DNA from: Lachnospiraceae bacterium
GTDB lineage: Bacteria > Bacillota_A > Clostridia > Lachnospirales > Lachnospiraceae
NCBI GenBank assembly: GCA_009774655.1
Contig: VSOD01000055.1
Span: forward strand, 1 to 14,856
Direction of reading: 5' to 3'
Length of the DNA stretch: 14,856 nucleotides
Below, piece by piece: positions 1-7,219 of the stretch. The notes under the pieces were generated by a model, which ran no database searches, was not told the origin of the DNA, and saw only the letters and a program-made list of their open reading frames with translations. Within the stretch, counting starts at the first letter, position 1, and each line of letters starts with the position of its first letter. Position numbers and translations under genes: made by a program.

Positions 1-47
1 GCTTCAATGTCCCCGCAAGAATCCGATTCTTGCGGGGACATTGAAGC
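1..47. repeat. Perfect 23-bp inverted repeat at window edge
   Basis: Bases 1-23 are the exact reverse complement of bases 25-47, with one base (24) between them. The right arm reads naturally as ABC ATPase coding sequence (I-L-A-G-T-L-K-P, the usual segment shortly after Walker A), whereas the left arm gives an unrelated peptide in that frame. A perfect fold-back exactly at the first base is typical of a contig-end or chimeric-read artefact, so bases 1-24 should not be trusted as genomic sequence. A genuine palindrome inside a conserved ATPase core is much less likely. Confidence 0.85.
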
Positions 48-586
48 CGGAATCCGGGCAGGTGTCCTATTATGGCCGTGCGGCGTGGAGCGATGCGTCA
101 GGCGGCCGGATGCGGTGCGATCAGGAAGTGATCCGCAGGATGACAGGGTATGTGCCGCAGGAGAATCCTTTGATACCGGAACTGACCGTCTATGATAACC
201 TGCGCCTGTGGTATCCGGATAAGAAGCAGCTGCGTCAGGAACTGGAACAGGGATTCCTTTGTCTGCTCGGAATCGGGTCGTTCAGTAAGAAGCAGGTGAG
301 CAGGCTGTCGGGCGGTATGAAGAAACGGGTCAGCATCGGGATTGCCATGGCCGGAATGCCGCCGGTGCTTTTGATGGATGAACCCAGCGCGGCGCTGGAT
401 CTGCTCTGCAAGGAGGATATAAGGAAATACCTGCAGGTATATCTGGAACGGAAAGGCACTGTAGTCATCACAACGCATGAGGAGAGCGAACTGGCGCTGT
501 GCGACAAATTGTACGTTATGAAGGATGGACGTCTGCAGCAGGTAGATAACAGTCTGCGGGGAGCAGCGTTGACCGGCAGGATGTGA
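2..586 (+). CDS. ABC transporter ATP-binding protein, 5'-truncated
   Basis: This is the C-terminal three quarters of an ABC ATPase that would energise the two ABC-2 permeases encoded downstream. Visible landmarks in order are the segment just after Walker A (I-L-A-G-T-L-K-P-E-S-G), the Q-loop (GYVPQENPLIPELTV), the signature LSGGMKKR, Walker B with the catalytic Glu (VLLMDEPSAALD) and the switch His (ITTHEE). The Walker A lysine and the N-terminus lie outside the window. The frame is open to base 2, but bases 1-24 are probably artefactual, so reliable coding starts near base 26. The ATG at 581 is the last codon and TGA ends at 586. The single nucleotide-binding domain without a fused membrane domain fits the CcmA/DrrA-like subfamily. 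The substrate cannot be read from this subunit. Confidence 0.93.
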   Translation, partial: LQCPRKNPILAGTLKPESGQVSYYGRAAWSDASGGRMRCDQEVIRRMTGYVPQENPLIPELTVYDNLRLWYPDKKQLRQELEQGFLCLLGIGSFSKKQVSRLSGGMKKRVSIGIAMAGMPPVLLMDEPSAALDLLCKEDIRKYLQVYLERKGTVVITTHEESELALCDKLYVMKDGRLQQVDNSLRGAALTGRM

Positions 587-712
587 GTATGCAGGCGCAG
601 CGGCAGAGGAATGTGCCAAAAGAGCAGCGGATGAACGGTTCAGCCGGCCGGCAGGTGACAGTGCAGCAGGCGGCAGGGCGGATATTTTGCAAAAAATAAG
701 GGGAAGATGAGA

Positions 713-2293
713 ATGGATGAAAACAGGATGAATGAGCAGAACAATCAAACCGGACAGAACGATCCGTACGGAAATACCATGCCGCCGGAGATCCCGATTC
801 CGGACATGAAATGGGGGAATCCGGATATTTCCTACGGGCCGCAGGAACAGCAGTACATGCCACAGAATCCGAAGAAGACAACGGCGTTTAAGATTTTGAT
901 CGCAGTGGCATGTGTGGTGGCGGTAGTTTTTACCGCTGTCGGTATCGGCGTGGCTTATTTCAGGAGCACGGCGGCCTACAAACTCGGTAAAGGCATACAG
1001 AATCTGACCCGGGAGGCACAGCAGAGCAGGGATCCTCTGGCGGAGAAACTAGGTATGGAAGATATTGTGCTGATGGCGGCGACAGAGGGCAGTTATGTGA
1101 GCACACGGTTCAATTTTTCGGCCGAGGAGATGTACGGCGCCACTCTGGGCATTGATACGGAGTGCTACAAGGATGTTCAGAACAAAAAGATGAGTGCCGA
1201 TACCAGTCTCAGCGTGATGAATTATGAGTTCGCGCATCTGAATCTGTACGCGGACGAGGAAGCGCTCTGTTTTTCCATTCCGGAATTGTTTCTGGAAAAC
1301 ATGTATATCGAAAATGAGGATGTGGTAAGCCAGTATAACAGCTCCATTTGGACAGATGTGACGGGATACAGTGATATGGAGGACTTTTCATTCGACTTTT
1401 TTGCGGATGAAGAAGATAGGTTCTCCCTGCGGGAATGGAAGGATATGGCCGATTTTACAGATCGTTACAGTAAGGATCTGGAAGCATGCAGGGAGAAGAT
1501 GGTGCTGGAGAAGGCAAAAAAGGGATTCTACCGCATTGTCCTTCCGGCAAAGGAGACGGATGATCTGCTCCGGGATATGTTGGAGAGTTACGAATCGCTC
1601 TATACGATGGCTGATGAAATGATCTGGTGGGAGGCATATGACAGACTGATCGATTCCGATATCAGCGTGTTGTTTGAGATTGACAGGCAGAACCACATTA
1701 AGAGCATTGCTTTCGAGAAACCGGTAAAAATGCTGGACGGCGAGGCTTCCGTGGAATGTTCCCTTCATTTTCTGGGAGAGGAAAGAAGCATAGACAAGAT
1801 GCAGGGTGATGTAGTCGTCTGCGGCGCAGACAGTGTTGAGCGCTCCATTCATTACCAGATTCTCCAGACACCGTCAGACGATACCAACAGGACGGATCTG
1901 GATATTGATATTATGGAGGAGCAGGAATCTCTGCTGAGGATGAAATATATGCTGAACAGCGACGCGGTCAGGGATGCGTTCGAAGTCAATTTCTCCATGT
2001 GGGATGACAACGAGGATATAGAGCTGCTTCTGGAGGGCAGTCTGGATGATATCGTCAGGGGGCGTAGTCTGGAACTGGAGCTGGATAAGCTGGCCATGAA
2101 CATAGACGGAGAAGAGCTGTTCAAAGTGACAGGAAATGTTGTGGTCGGGCCGTTGGACGGCGAGGTCACAAGTACGGTGCAAAAGGAAACGGCGTTCTTT
2201 GAGATGACGGAAGAAGAATGGCTGGAGATTGCCTATATGATTGACGACGAGTACGGCGGCCTGCTGAACTATCTGAGTTATCTGTGGTGGTAG
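713..2293 (+). CDS. Membrane-anchored extracytoplasmic protein of unknown function
   Basis: I do not recognise a named family. The protein (526 residues from 713) has a polar N-terminus rich in Asn, Gln and Pro of about 55 residues, one membrane helix at about residues 59-83 (F-K-I-L-I-A-V-A-C-V-V-A-V-V-F), then a large, acidic exterior domain with alternating beta-type strands and few Cys. Short stretches such as LYADEEALCFSIPELF and KVTGNVVVGPLDGEV resemble the beta-rich exo-domains of other clostridial single-pass proteins. The topology would put the bulk outside the cell. An in-frame ATG at 707 sits too close to the AAGGGGAAG site (698-706), so the ATG at 713, 9 bases after GGGG, is preferred. 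It lies between the ATPase and permease genes in one apparent operon, so a role as a tethered accessory or substrate-handling subunit is an inference. Confidence 0.85.
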   Translation: MDENRMNEQNNQTGQNDPYGNTMPPEIPIPDMKWGNPDISYGPQEQQYMPQNPKKTTAFKILIAVACVVAVVFTAVGIGVAYFRSTAAYKLGKGIQNLTREAQQSRDPLAEKLGMEDIVLMAATEGSYVSTRFNFSAEEMYGATLGIDTECYKDVQNKKMSADTSLSVMNYEFAHLNLYADEEALCFSIPELFLENMYIENEDVVSQYNSSIWTDVTGYSDMEDFSFDFFADEEDRFSLREWKDMADFTDRYSKDLEACREKMVLEKAKKGFYRIVLPAKETDDLLRDMLESYESLYTMADEMIWWEAYDRLIDSDISVLFEIDRQNHIKSIAFEKPVKMLDGEASVECSLHFLGEERSIDKMQGDVVVCGADSVERSIHYQILQTPSDDTNRTDLDIDIMEEQESLLRMKYMLNSDAVRDAFEVNFSMWDDNEDIELLLEGSLDDIVRGRSLELELDKLAMNIDGEELFKVTGNVVVGPLDGEVTSTVQKETAFFEMTEEEWLEIAYMIDDEYGGLLNYLSYLWW

Positions 2294-2347
2294 GCAGGTA
2301 CGCGGACATATGAAAAGTGAAAAAAGGTAATCAATGAGGAAAGTGAC

Positions 2348-2602
2348 ATGAAAAAAGACGAGACAACCAATATGAGCGATGAGGCGATGATCGAGGAGCT
2401 TTTGCAGCATCTGGATTCGGAGTTTGACCAGGGTGTATACCGTATGAGCGTCAGCTTCGATGAGAAGGAAGAGGAGCCGAAGAATGTTTCCCGCAAGTGC
2501 TGTAATATGTACGGCAGGCCGGCCACGGAGACGGTCGGTCTGCTGGATATGTACACGGATATCAGTGCCGGGGAGCCTGACCGGCAGGTATGGCGGACGT
2601 AA
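2348..2602 (+). CDS. Small acidic protein, function unknown
   Basis: This 84-residue protein has a strong ribosome binding site (GAGGAAAG) a few bases before the ATG and sits 54 bp after the upstream gene and 24 bp before the permease gene, so it is very probably translated as part of the ABC operon. Its N-terminal half is strongly acidic and helix-like (DEAMIEELLQHLDSEFDQGV). The C-terminal half contains the only two cysteines as an adjacent pair in SRKCCNMYGRP, followed by a GLLDMYTDIS segment. There is no signal peptide, membrane helix or Gly-Gly export motif. It could be a small regulatory subunit of the transporter or a peptide precursor. No modification enzyme is visible within the window. 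Confidence 0.7.
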   Translation: MKKDETTNMSDEAMIEELLQHLDSEFDQGVYRMSVSFDEKEEEPKNVSRKCCNMYGRPATETVGLLDMYTDISAGEPDRQVWRT

Positions 2603-2626
2603 GACGGTAAGGATCACGAAAACGGT

Positions 2627-3880
2627 ATGAAACTGAAATGGCAATATCTGTGTTTGGAAGTGAAGAAGACGCTGCGGATGTTTCCGCGTATGCTGCTGCA
2701 GGCAATCCTGCTTATGATTCTCATAGGCACGATTGCTTTTTGTGGTGTAAAAAGTGCGGACAAAGAGCCGCTGGCTGTTTCGGTGGAGGTTGCAGTGGCG
2801 TCACAGGAGGATAACAGGCTTACAAGGATGGCGCTTTCTTATGTGGAAAACATGGAGAGTGTGTCCAGGTTGTGCAGTTTCCGGCAGACCACGGAGGAAG
2901 AAGGATTCGCCCTGCTGGAAAAAGGGGATGTGGCGGTGCTCATTGTCCTGCCTAAACAGCTGGTGGAAGGGATCATGAACGGCGTCAATCCGTCGGTGGA
3001 TATCTGGTTTTGCAGACATGCCGGCCTGGAAGCCATGCTGTTTCGGGAACTGACGGAGTCGGGGGCCGGCCTGTTACGGGTGGCGCAGGCGCAGATTTAC
3101 GGTGCCGGGGATATGGCGCGCGCTTACGGGCTGACGGAGCAGTTGTCCGGAATCGAGGCACAGATCGACAGCTATAATCTGGCGTTTGCACTGGACAGAC
3201 TGGCTCTTTTTGACAGCGAGACGGTGTCCGTGTTCGGTGCATTGAATGGAATACAGTTTTATCTGGCATCCGGTATCGTCCTCTTTCTGATGCTGGCGGG
3301 GATGGCCCTGTATCCTGTGGTGCAGCGGGAGCCGTCGGCATTTTGCCGGCAGCTGGGCCGGCAGGGGGCCGGACAGGGCTGGCAGTGCTTTTGTCAGTGG
3401 ATGTGCGGCTTTTTGTGTACGGCGGCGCTGGCCTGCCTTTTGTTTGGGGCGATTGGGGTGGCGCTCCGGTATGTTCTGCCACGAACCGTAGCGGCACAGC
3501 TGACAGCGGGCCGTGCGGTCGGGGCCACAGTCGGTGTCGGGCTGGGGAATGGGGCGCTGATCGTGGCGGCGGTCAGTACTTTTGTCTATCTGCTTCTTAG
3601 CCTGGCGGGCAGCAGGGCAAGCGGCATTCTGCTGGTCTTTGTGTTTACTGTGGGCCTGATGTATTTATCGGGCGGGCTGGTGCCCGCCGCATTCCTGCCG
3701 GAAGCGGTGCGTACTGTGGGAGAACGGCTGCCGGCGGCCTGTCTGATCCAGGCTGCCGGCGGGATCCTGACGGGACAAAGTGTCTGGCGGATGGGACAAT
3801 GCCCCGTTTTGCTGTGCAGCTACACGCTGTTGTCCGGCGCTGCGGCAGTGCTGGTCCGCTGTCGGCAGTACCGCGGTTGA
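2627..3880 (+). CDS. ABC-2 type transporter permease
   Basis: A 417-residue membrane protein. It has an N-terminal membrane helix (about residues 20-40), a large extracytoplasmic domain of about 160 residues, then a block of about five further hydrophobic segments (near 211-232, 259-280, 306-326, 333-351 and 394-411). This one-plus-five arrangement with a big first loop is characteristic of the ABC-2 / YhgE-like permeases of drug, lipid or peptide exporters. The loop segment VAVLIVLPKQLVEGIMNG matches the conserved part of this loop in such permeases. The start is ATG 2627 behind a modest AAGGATC site. It probably dimerises with the second permease (4066-5193) and is driven by the ATPase at the left edge. 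Substrate not determinable. Confidence 0.88.
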   Translation: MKLKWQYLCLEVKKTLRMFPRMLLQAILLMILIGTIAFCGVKSADKEPLAVSVEVAVASQEDNRLTRMALSYVENMESVSRLCSFRQTTEEEGFALLEKGDVAVLIVLPKQLVEGIMNGVNPSVDIWFCRHAGLEAMLFRELTESGAGLLRVAQAQIYGAGDMARAYGLTEQLSGIEAQIDSYNLAFALDRLALFDSETVSVFGALNGIQFYLASGIVLFLMLAGMALYPVVQREPSAFCRQLGRQGAGQGWQCFCQWMCGFLCTAALACLLFGAIGVALRYVLPRTVAAQLTAGRAVGATVGVGLGNGALIVAAVSTFVYLLLSLAGSRASGILLVFVFTVGLMYLSGGLVPAAFLPEAVRTVGERLPAACLIQAAGGILTGQSVWRMGQCPVLLCSYTLLSGAAAVLVRCRQYRG

Positions 3881-3906
3881 GGAAATGTTTCGACATATAT
3901 AGGAAA

Positions 3907-4005
3907 ACAGTATAGTTCAGAACTTTGTGCTGCTGAGAGACAGTGCGGTTCAGGGCTTTGTGCTGCAGGGAAACAGTGCAGCCTGCAACTTTGTACTGGC
4001 TGTAG
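3907..4005 (+). repeat. Three tandem 33-bp imperfect repeats
   Basis: Units start at 3907, 3940 and 3973, each opening with ACAGT and sharing the core CTTTGTRCTG. Units 1 and 2 agree at 25 of 33 positions; unit 3 is more diverged (about 20 of 33). They occupy most of the 185-bp gap between the two permease genes. On the minus strand the same bases stay open and encode an 11-residue repeat, but this looks incidental. Possible roles are a transcript-stability or regulatory element within the operon, or a decaying minisatellite. Confidence 0.8.
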
Positions 4006-4022
4006 TTCAGGTAAATCGGGCC

Positions 4023-4048
4023 GGGGCTTAGCCCCTCGCCGCAGGCGA
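4023..4048 (+). other. Two adjacent short hairpins before second permease
   Basis: GGGGC-TTA-GCCCC (4023-4035) is followed directly by TCGCC-GCA-GGCGA (4036-4048). Both are perfect 5-bp stems with 3-base loops, and the second ends at the AAAGGAAC ribosome binding site of the GTG-started permease gene. There is no T run, so a terminator is unlikely. They may tune translation of the downstream permease or mark an RNA processing point. This is inference from base pairing only. Confidence 0.4.
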
Positions 4049-4065
4049 AAGGAACAGACGGTATC

Positions 4066-5193
4066 GTGAAGGAGAAAGAGGTTTTTCGCATCAAGCAGTA
4101 TTTCATATGGATCGGGCTTCTTGCCAGACGGCTTTTAAGGCAGCCGGCCTATATCGGCCTGTTGCTGCTGATTCCTGTTGCGGGCGGCGCGGTGGGGCTG
4201 TTGGAACGCAGTGCGGGCGGCGGCGCGGTGGCGGCGGTCTGTGCGGAGCAGGGCAGTTGGAGCAGTGACATCGTTGCTTCGCTGCAGGAACAGGCGGCGG
4301 ACAGTGTGCTGCGTTTTACTTTCTGTGAAGACAGGGAACAGGCAAAAGAGCTTGTGCTGCTGGAAGAAGCGGACTGTGGGTTTGTGATCCCGGCCGATAT
4401 AGAGGAGCGGGTGCTGCAGGGAGAGTATGAACAGTGTATCGCAGTCTACGAGACGGCGGCCAGCAGCATAACGGGAATGGCGAAGGAACGGATCGCGGGG
4501 GTACTTTTCAGGCTCTATTCCGAATATCGTTATGCAGCTTATATGGAGCAGACGGCTCCGGAGGCCGTCGGGTATGCCATGGAAGCCTACGCGGAACATT
4601 TGTCGGATGAGAGTACGTTTGATTTTCGGTATTTCTATCATGACCCGAACAGTCAAAACATTGCCGACACGGGTGATGGAAACGACACTATCGTCAAAGC
4701 AGCTGTTTTTCCGGTAAAAGGGGTATTTGCGGTGCTCATTTTCGTGGCCGGCATGTGCGGCATGCTGGAATATGAGAAAGATAAGAAGGAAAAAAGGTTT
4801 ATGCGCATTGCACCGAATGCGTTGACTTATCTGGTTGATGTGTGGATTTCCACCGTATTTGTGTCGGGTGCCGTGCTGATCTGCCTGTGGATCACGGAAG
4901 GCCTGCGGGCCTGCGGGGACAGCTTTACTCCGGGCGGCATGGCTGCGGTGTGGAGCGCGGGGATGTGGCTGCAGCAGGCGGCCCGCCTGCTGCTTTACCA
5001 GTGCATCGTCACCGTATATTGTGTTATACTCAGGGTGTTGCTGCGCAGACAGGAGACGATAGCGGCGGCGATTCCGGTACTCACACTGGGAAGCCTGCTG
5101 TGCGCGCCGGTCTTTATCCGTCTGGGAAGCTATCTGCCGGTTTTTGCAGTGCTGGAGAAACTGTTTCCTGCCAGCTATTATCTGCTGCTGTGA
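4066..5193 (+). CDS. ABC-2 type transporter permease, second subunit
   Basis: A 375-residue membrane protein starting at GTG 4066, the only plausible start because the first in-frame ATG lies well inside the conserved region. A ribosome binding site, AAAGGAAC, lies about 12 bases upstream. It has an N-terminal membrane helix (about 24-45), a long extracytoplasmic loop (about 50-205) that includes the ADCGFVIPADIEERVLQGEY segment typical of ABC-2 permeases, and then several hydrophobic helices to the C-terminus, which ends abruptly at S-Y-Y-L-L-L. The architecture matches the permease at 2627-3880 with low sequence similarity, suggesting a heterodimeric channel. The 185-bp gap with repeats separates the two subunits, but no promoter or terminator that would split the operon is evident. 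Confidence 0.87.
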   Translation: MKEKEVFRIKQYFIWIGLLARRLLRQPAYIGLLLLIPVAGGAVGLLERSAGGGAVAAVCAEQGSWSSDIVASLQEQAADSVLRFTFCEDREQAKELVLLEEADCGFVIPADIEERVLQGEYEQCIAVYETAASSITGMAKERIAGVLFRLYSEYRYAAYMEQTAPEAVGYAMEAYAEHLSDESTFDFRYFYHDPNSQNIADTGDGNDTIVKAAVFPVKGVFAVLIFVAGMCGMLEYEKDKKEKRFMRIAPNALTYLVDVWISTVFVSGAVLICLWITEGLRACGDSFTPGGMAAVWSAGMWLQQAARLLLYQCIVTVYCVILRVLLRRQETIAAAIPVLTLGSLLCAPVFIRLGSYLPVFAVLEKLFPASYYLLL

Positions 5194-5261
5194 TGATGAA
5201 AAGACAAATCAACTGCTGTGATTGTAAAAAAATAAAATAGAAGGAACGAGGGTGAAAAGGG

Positions 5262-6356
5262 ATGTGTGAGGGACAAGTAAAGAACATTATGGAGTATGAG
5301 ACGGTGGCGCTTGACGATGAAGGAAGCGCGCTGGTGATCCTGGATCAGACGAAGCTGCCGGGAAGCGCTGAGCTGCTCAGTCTGCATACAGGAGAGGAAA
5401 TCTGGGATGCCATCTATCTGCTGAAAGTGCGCGGCGCCCCGGCGATCGGCGTGGCGGCGGCATTCGGCATCTATCTGCTGGCAAAAGGAATCGAAACGGA
5501 GGATTATGATACCTTCTATGCGGCTTTCTGCAGGCATAAGGAATATCTGAACTCTGCCCGGCCTACGGCGGTCAATCTGTCCTGGGCGCTCAACCGGATG
5601 GAGAAGGTCTGCACGGACAACAGGACGCTGCCTGTGGCCGGCATCAAGGAGAAATTAAAAGCCGAAGCCATTGCGCTGAAAGAAGAGGATATCCGTGTGT
5701 GCAGGGCCATCGGGGAACACGGGCTGACGCTGGTGAAGCCGGGCGACGGCATACTCACCCACTGTAATGCCGGACAGCTGGCCACATGCCGCTACGGCAC
5801 GGCCACGGCGCCTGTTTATCTGGGCCAGGAGCGGGGCTATCATTTCCGGGTGTTTGCGGACGAGACGAGACCCCTGCTGCAGGGGGCAAGGCTGACGGCA
5901 TACGAGCTGTATGCCTCCGGTGTGGATGTGACGCTGATCTGTGACAATATGTCGGCGACAGTCATGCGCAACGGCTGGGTCAATGCGGTGTTCGTCGGCT
6001 GCGACCGGGTGGCTGCCAACGGAGATACGGCCAATAAGATCGGCACTTCCGTGGTGGCGGCGGTGGCACAGCGGTATCATGTGCCGGTGTATGTCTGCGC
6101 GCCTACTTCCACGATTGATATGAATACATTGACCGGTGCGGACATCACGATCGAGCAGCGTCCGGCCCATGAGGTGACGGATATGTGGTATGAAAAGCCA
6201 ATGGCGCCGGCAGGCGTCAAGGTCTTCAATCCGGCTTTTGATGTGACGGATCACGATCTGATCGCGGGCATTGTGACGGAGTATGGCATCGCGCGTGCGC
6301 CCTACACGGAGTCGCTGCGGGAGATCTTCGAGAAGAAAAAGCAGGCGGTGGGGTGA
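5262..6356 (+). CDS. mtnA: S-methyl-5-thioribose-1-phosphate isomerase (MtnA family)
   Basis: The enzyme isomerises an aldose 1-phosphate (5-methylthioribose- or 5-deoxyribose-1-phosphate) to the matching ribulose 1-phosphate. The 364-residue length fits the family. Family landmarks are KVRGAPAIGVAAAFG, GILTHCNAGQLAT with the catalytic Cys at residue 168, DNMSA, and GCDRVAANGDTANKIGT with the catalytic Asp at residue 248. The 80-residue gap between the two equals that in Bacillus subtilis MtnA (Cys160/Asp240). The start is ATG 5262 after a purine-rich stretch (AGGGTGAAAAGGG). A start at ATG 5289 is possible but less supported. It is followed without a gap by a class II aldolase gene, which points to the DHAP-shunt use of MtnA (DrdI-like). 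No kinase or nucleosidase gene is in the window. Confidence 0.95.
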   Translation: MCEGQVKNIMEYETVALDDEGSALVILDQTKLPGSAELLSLHTGEEIWDAIYLLKVRGAPAIGVAAAFGIYLLAKGIETEDYDTFYAAFCRHKEYLNSARPTAVNLSWALNRMEKVCTDNRTLPVAGIKEKLKAEAIALKEEDIRVCRAIGEHGLTLVKPGDGILTHCNAGQLATCRYGTATAPVYLGQERGYHFRVFADETRPLLQGARLTAYELYASGVDVTLICDNMSATVMRNGWVNAVFVGCDRVAANGDTANKIGTSVVAAVAQRYHVPVYVCAPTSTIDMNTLTGADITIEQRPAHEVTDMWYEKPMAPAGVKVFNPAFDVTDHDLIAGIVTEYGIARAPYTESLREIFEKKKQAVG

Positions 6357-6358
6357 CT

Positions 6359-7033
6359 ATGGAATATTTATCTGAAAAACAGGCCAAAAAGGCCATCATT
6401 GATATCGGGAAACGCATGTATGTGCGCAATTTTGTGGCGGCGAACGACGGGAATATATCCGTCAAAACAGGGGACAATGAAGTGTGGGCGACGCCCACGG
6501 GTGTGTCCAAAGGCTATATGAAGAAAAAGATGCTCGTCAAGGTAGATCTGGACGGCAACATTCTGGAAGGAACCTGTAAGCCTTCTTCCGAGTTGAAAAT
6601 GCACCTGCGCGCCTATCAGGAGAATGAGGAGATCCGGGCGGTGTGTCATGCCCATCCGCCGGTCTGTACCTGCTATGCCATTGCGGGGATCCCGCTTACG
6701 GCTCCGGTGCTGGCGGAGGCTGTGATCACCCTGGGGGATGTGCCCATCGCGCCTTATGCCAAGCTGGGCAGCAGGGAAGTGCCGGAGGCAGTGGCTCCCT
6801 TTTGCCATACCCACAACGGGATCCTGCTGGCGAATCACGGCGCGGTGACCTGGGCGGAGGAGCCTTACGCGGCCTGGTATCGCCTGGAATCCATGGAATA
6901 CTATGCCAATATTCTGCTGATTACGGAGCACATACTGGGCAGACAGAATCTGCTTACAGATGAGCAGGTGGGAGCGCTTCTGGCGATGCGGGAGAAATTC
7001 GGGATCAAAAGAGGGGGCGTGCCGACAACATAG
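6359..7033 (+). CDS. Class II aldolase (fuculose-phosphate aldolase-like)
   Basis: Zn-dependent aldolase of the class II aldolase/adducin family, closer in motif pattern to FucA than to the dehydratase MtnB. From ATG 6359 (224 residues), Glu78 in PSSELKMHLRAYQ aligns with the FucA catalytic Glu, and His97 and His99 (CHAHPP) plus His160 (ANHGAV) match the zinc ligands. An alternative GTG start at 6353 would overlap the mtnA stop as GTGA. ATG 6359 is preferred because GGTGGGG (6347-6353) sits at good spacing. Coupling to mtnA suggests cleavage of 5-deoxyribulose- or methylthioribulose-1-phosphate into DHAP and an aldehyde, as in DrdA/Ald2 proteins. That specificity is inferred from context; fuculose phosphate remains an alternative. 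Confidence 0.88.
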   Translation: MEYLSEKQAKKAIIDIGKRMYVRNFVAANDGNISVKTGDNEVWATPTGVSKGYMKKKMLVKVDLDGNILEGTCKPSSELKMHLRAYQENEEIRAVCHAHPPVCTCYAIAGIPLTAPVLAEAVITLGDVPIAPYAKLGSREVPEAVAPFCHTHNGILLANHGAVTWAEEPYAAWYRLESMEYYANILLITEHILGRQNLLTDEQVGALLAMREKFGIKRGGVPTT

Positions 7034-7071
7034 GCGCCGGAGATTTTCTGCTTCCTATTTTTTTCAGGCTA

Positions 7072-7080
7072 TGTTACAAT
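7072..7080 (+). promoter_or_regulatory. Extended -10 promoter for glnS
   Basis: TGTTACAAT fits the extended -10 pattern TGnTAnAAT, 140 bp before the glnS start and 39 bp after the aldolase stop. The -35 region is poor (TTCCTA at 7052-7057 with 17-base spacing), as is common for extended -10 promoters. Transcription would start near 7087, giving a leader of about 130 nt. Confidence 0.6.
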
Positions 7081-7093
7081 ACGGATAGCGAGT

Positions 7094-7213
7094 AACCGTT
7101 TGACGGGGGCTGTGTATTTATCATGCCGGCCGATTCCGGATGAAACGGTTGTGAGCGAGAACGGATCATGAACAGGGAGAAGAGCGGACTGCTGCATCGG
7201 GCAGCCGCAGGGA
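7094..7213 (+). promoter_or_regulatory. Structured glnS leader
   Basis: AACCGTTT (7094-7101) pairs perfectly with AAACGGTT (7143-7150). Further down, GCGG-A-CTGC (7184-7192) pairs with GCAGCCGC (7201-7208) leaving one bulged A and an 8-base loop. The ribosome binding site AGGGA (7209-7213) starts immediately after this second hairpin. An ORF of 19 codons (ATG 7168 to TGA 7227) also overlaps the glnS start in another frame. No T-box sequence was found. Translational control is possible but unproven. Confidence 0.4.
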
Positions 7214-7219
7214 ACAGCT

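Noticed and set aside
589..699. A 36-codon ORF directly after the ATPase stop
   Set aside because: It has only a weak ribosome binding site and a low-complexity Arg/Gln-rich product, and it ends at the binding site of the next gene. Treated as intergenic, though a small peptide cannot be excluded.
4023..4048. Terminator splitting the ABC operon
   Set aside because: The two small hairpins have no T run and lead directly into a ribosome binding site.
3645..4106. Minus-strand ORF with an 11-residue repeat
   Set aside because: It lies mostly antisense to a permease gene. The repeat is just the 33-bp DNA repeat read on the other strand, and there is no ribosome binding site.
5194..5261. Possible promoter or riboswitch before mtnA
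   Set aside because: The 68-bp gap has only an A-rich stretch with a poor -10 (TAAAAT) and no convincing -35. It is too short for a SAM-type riboswitch.
7034..7219. Possible T-box riboswitch before glnS
   Set aside because: The AGGGTGG-type antiterminator sequence and a following terminator are missing.
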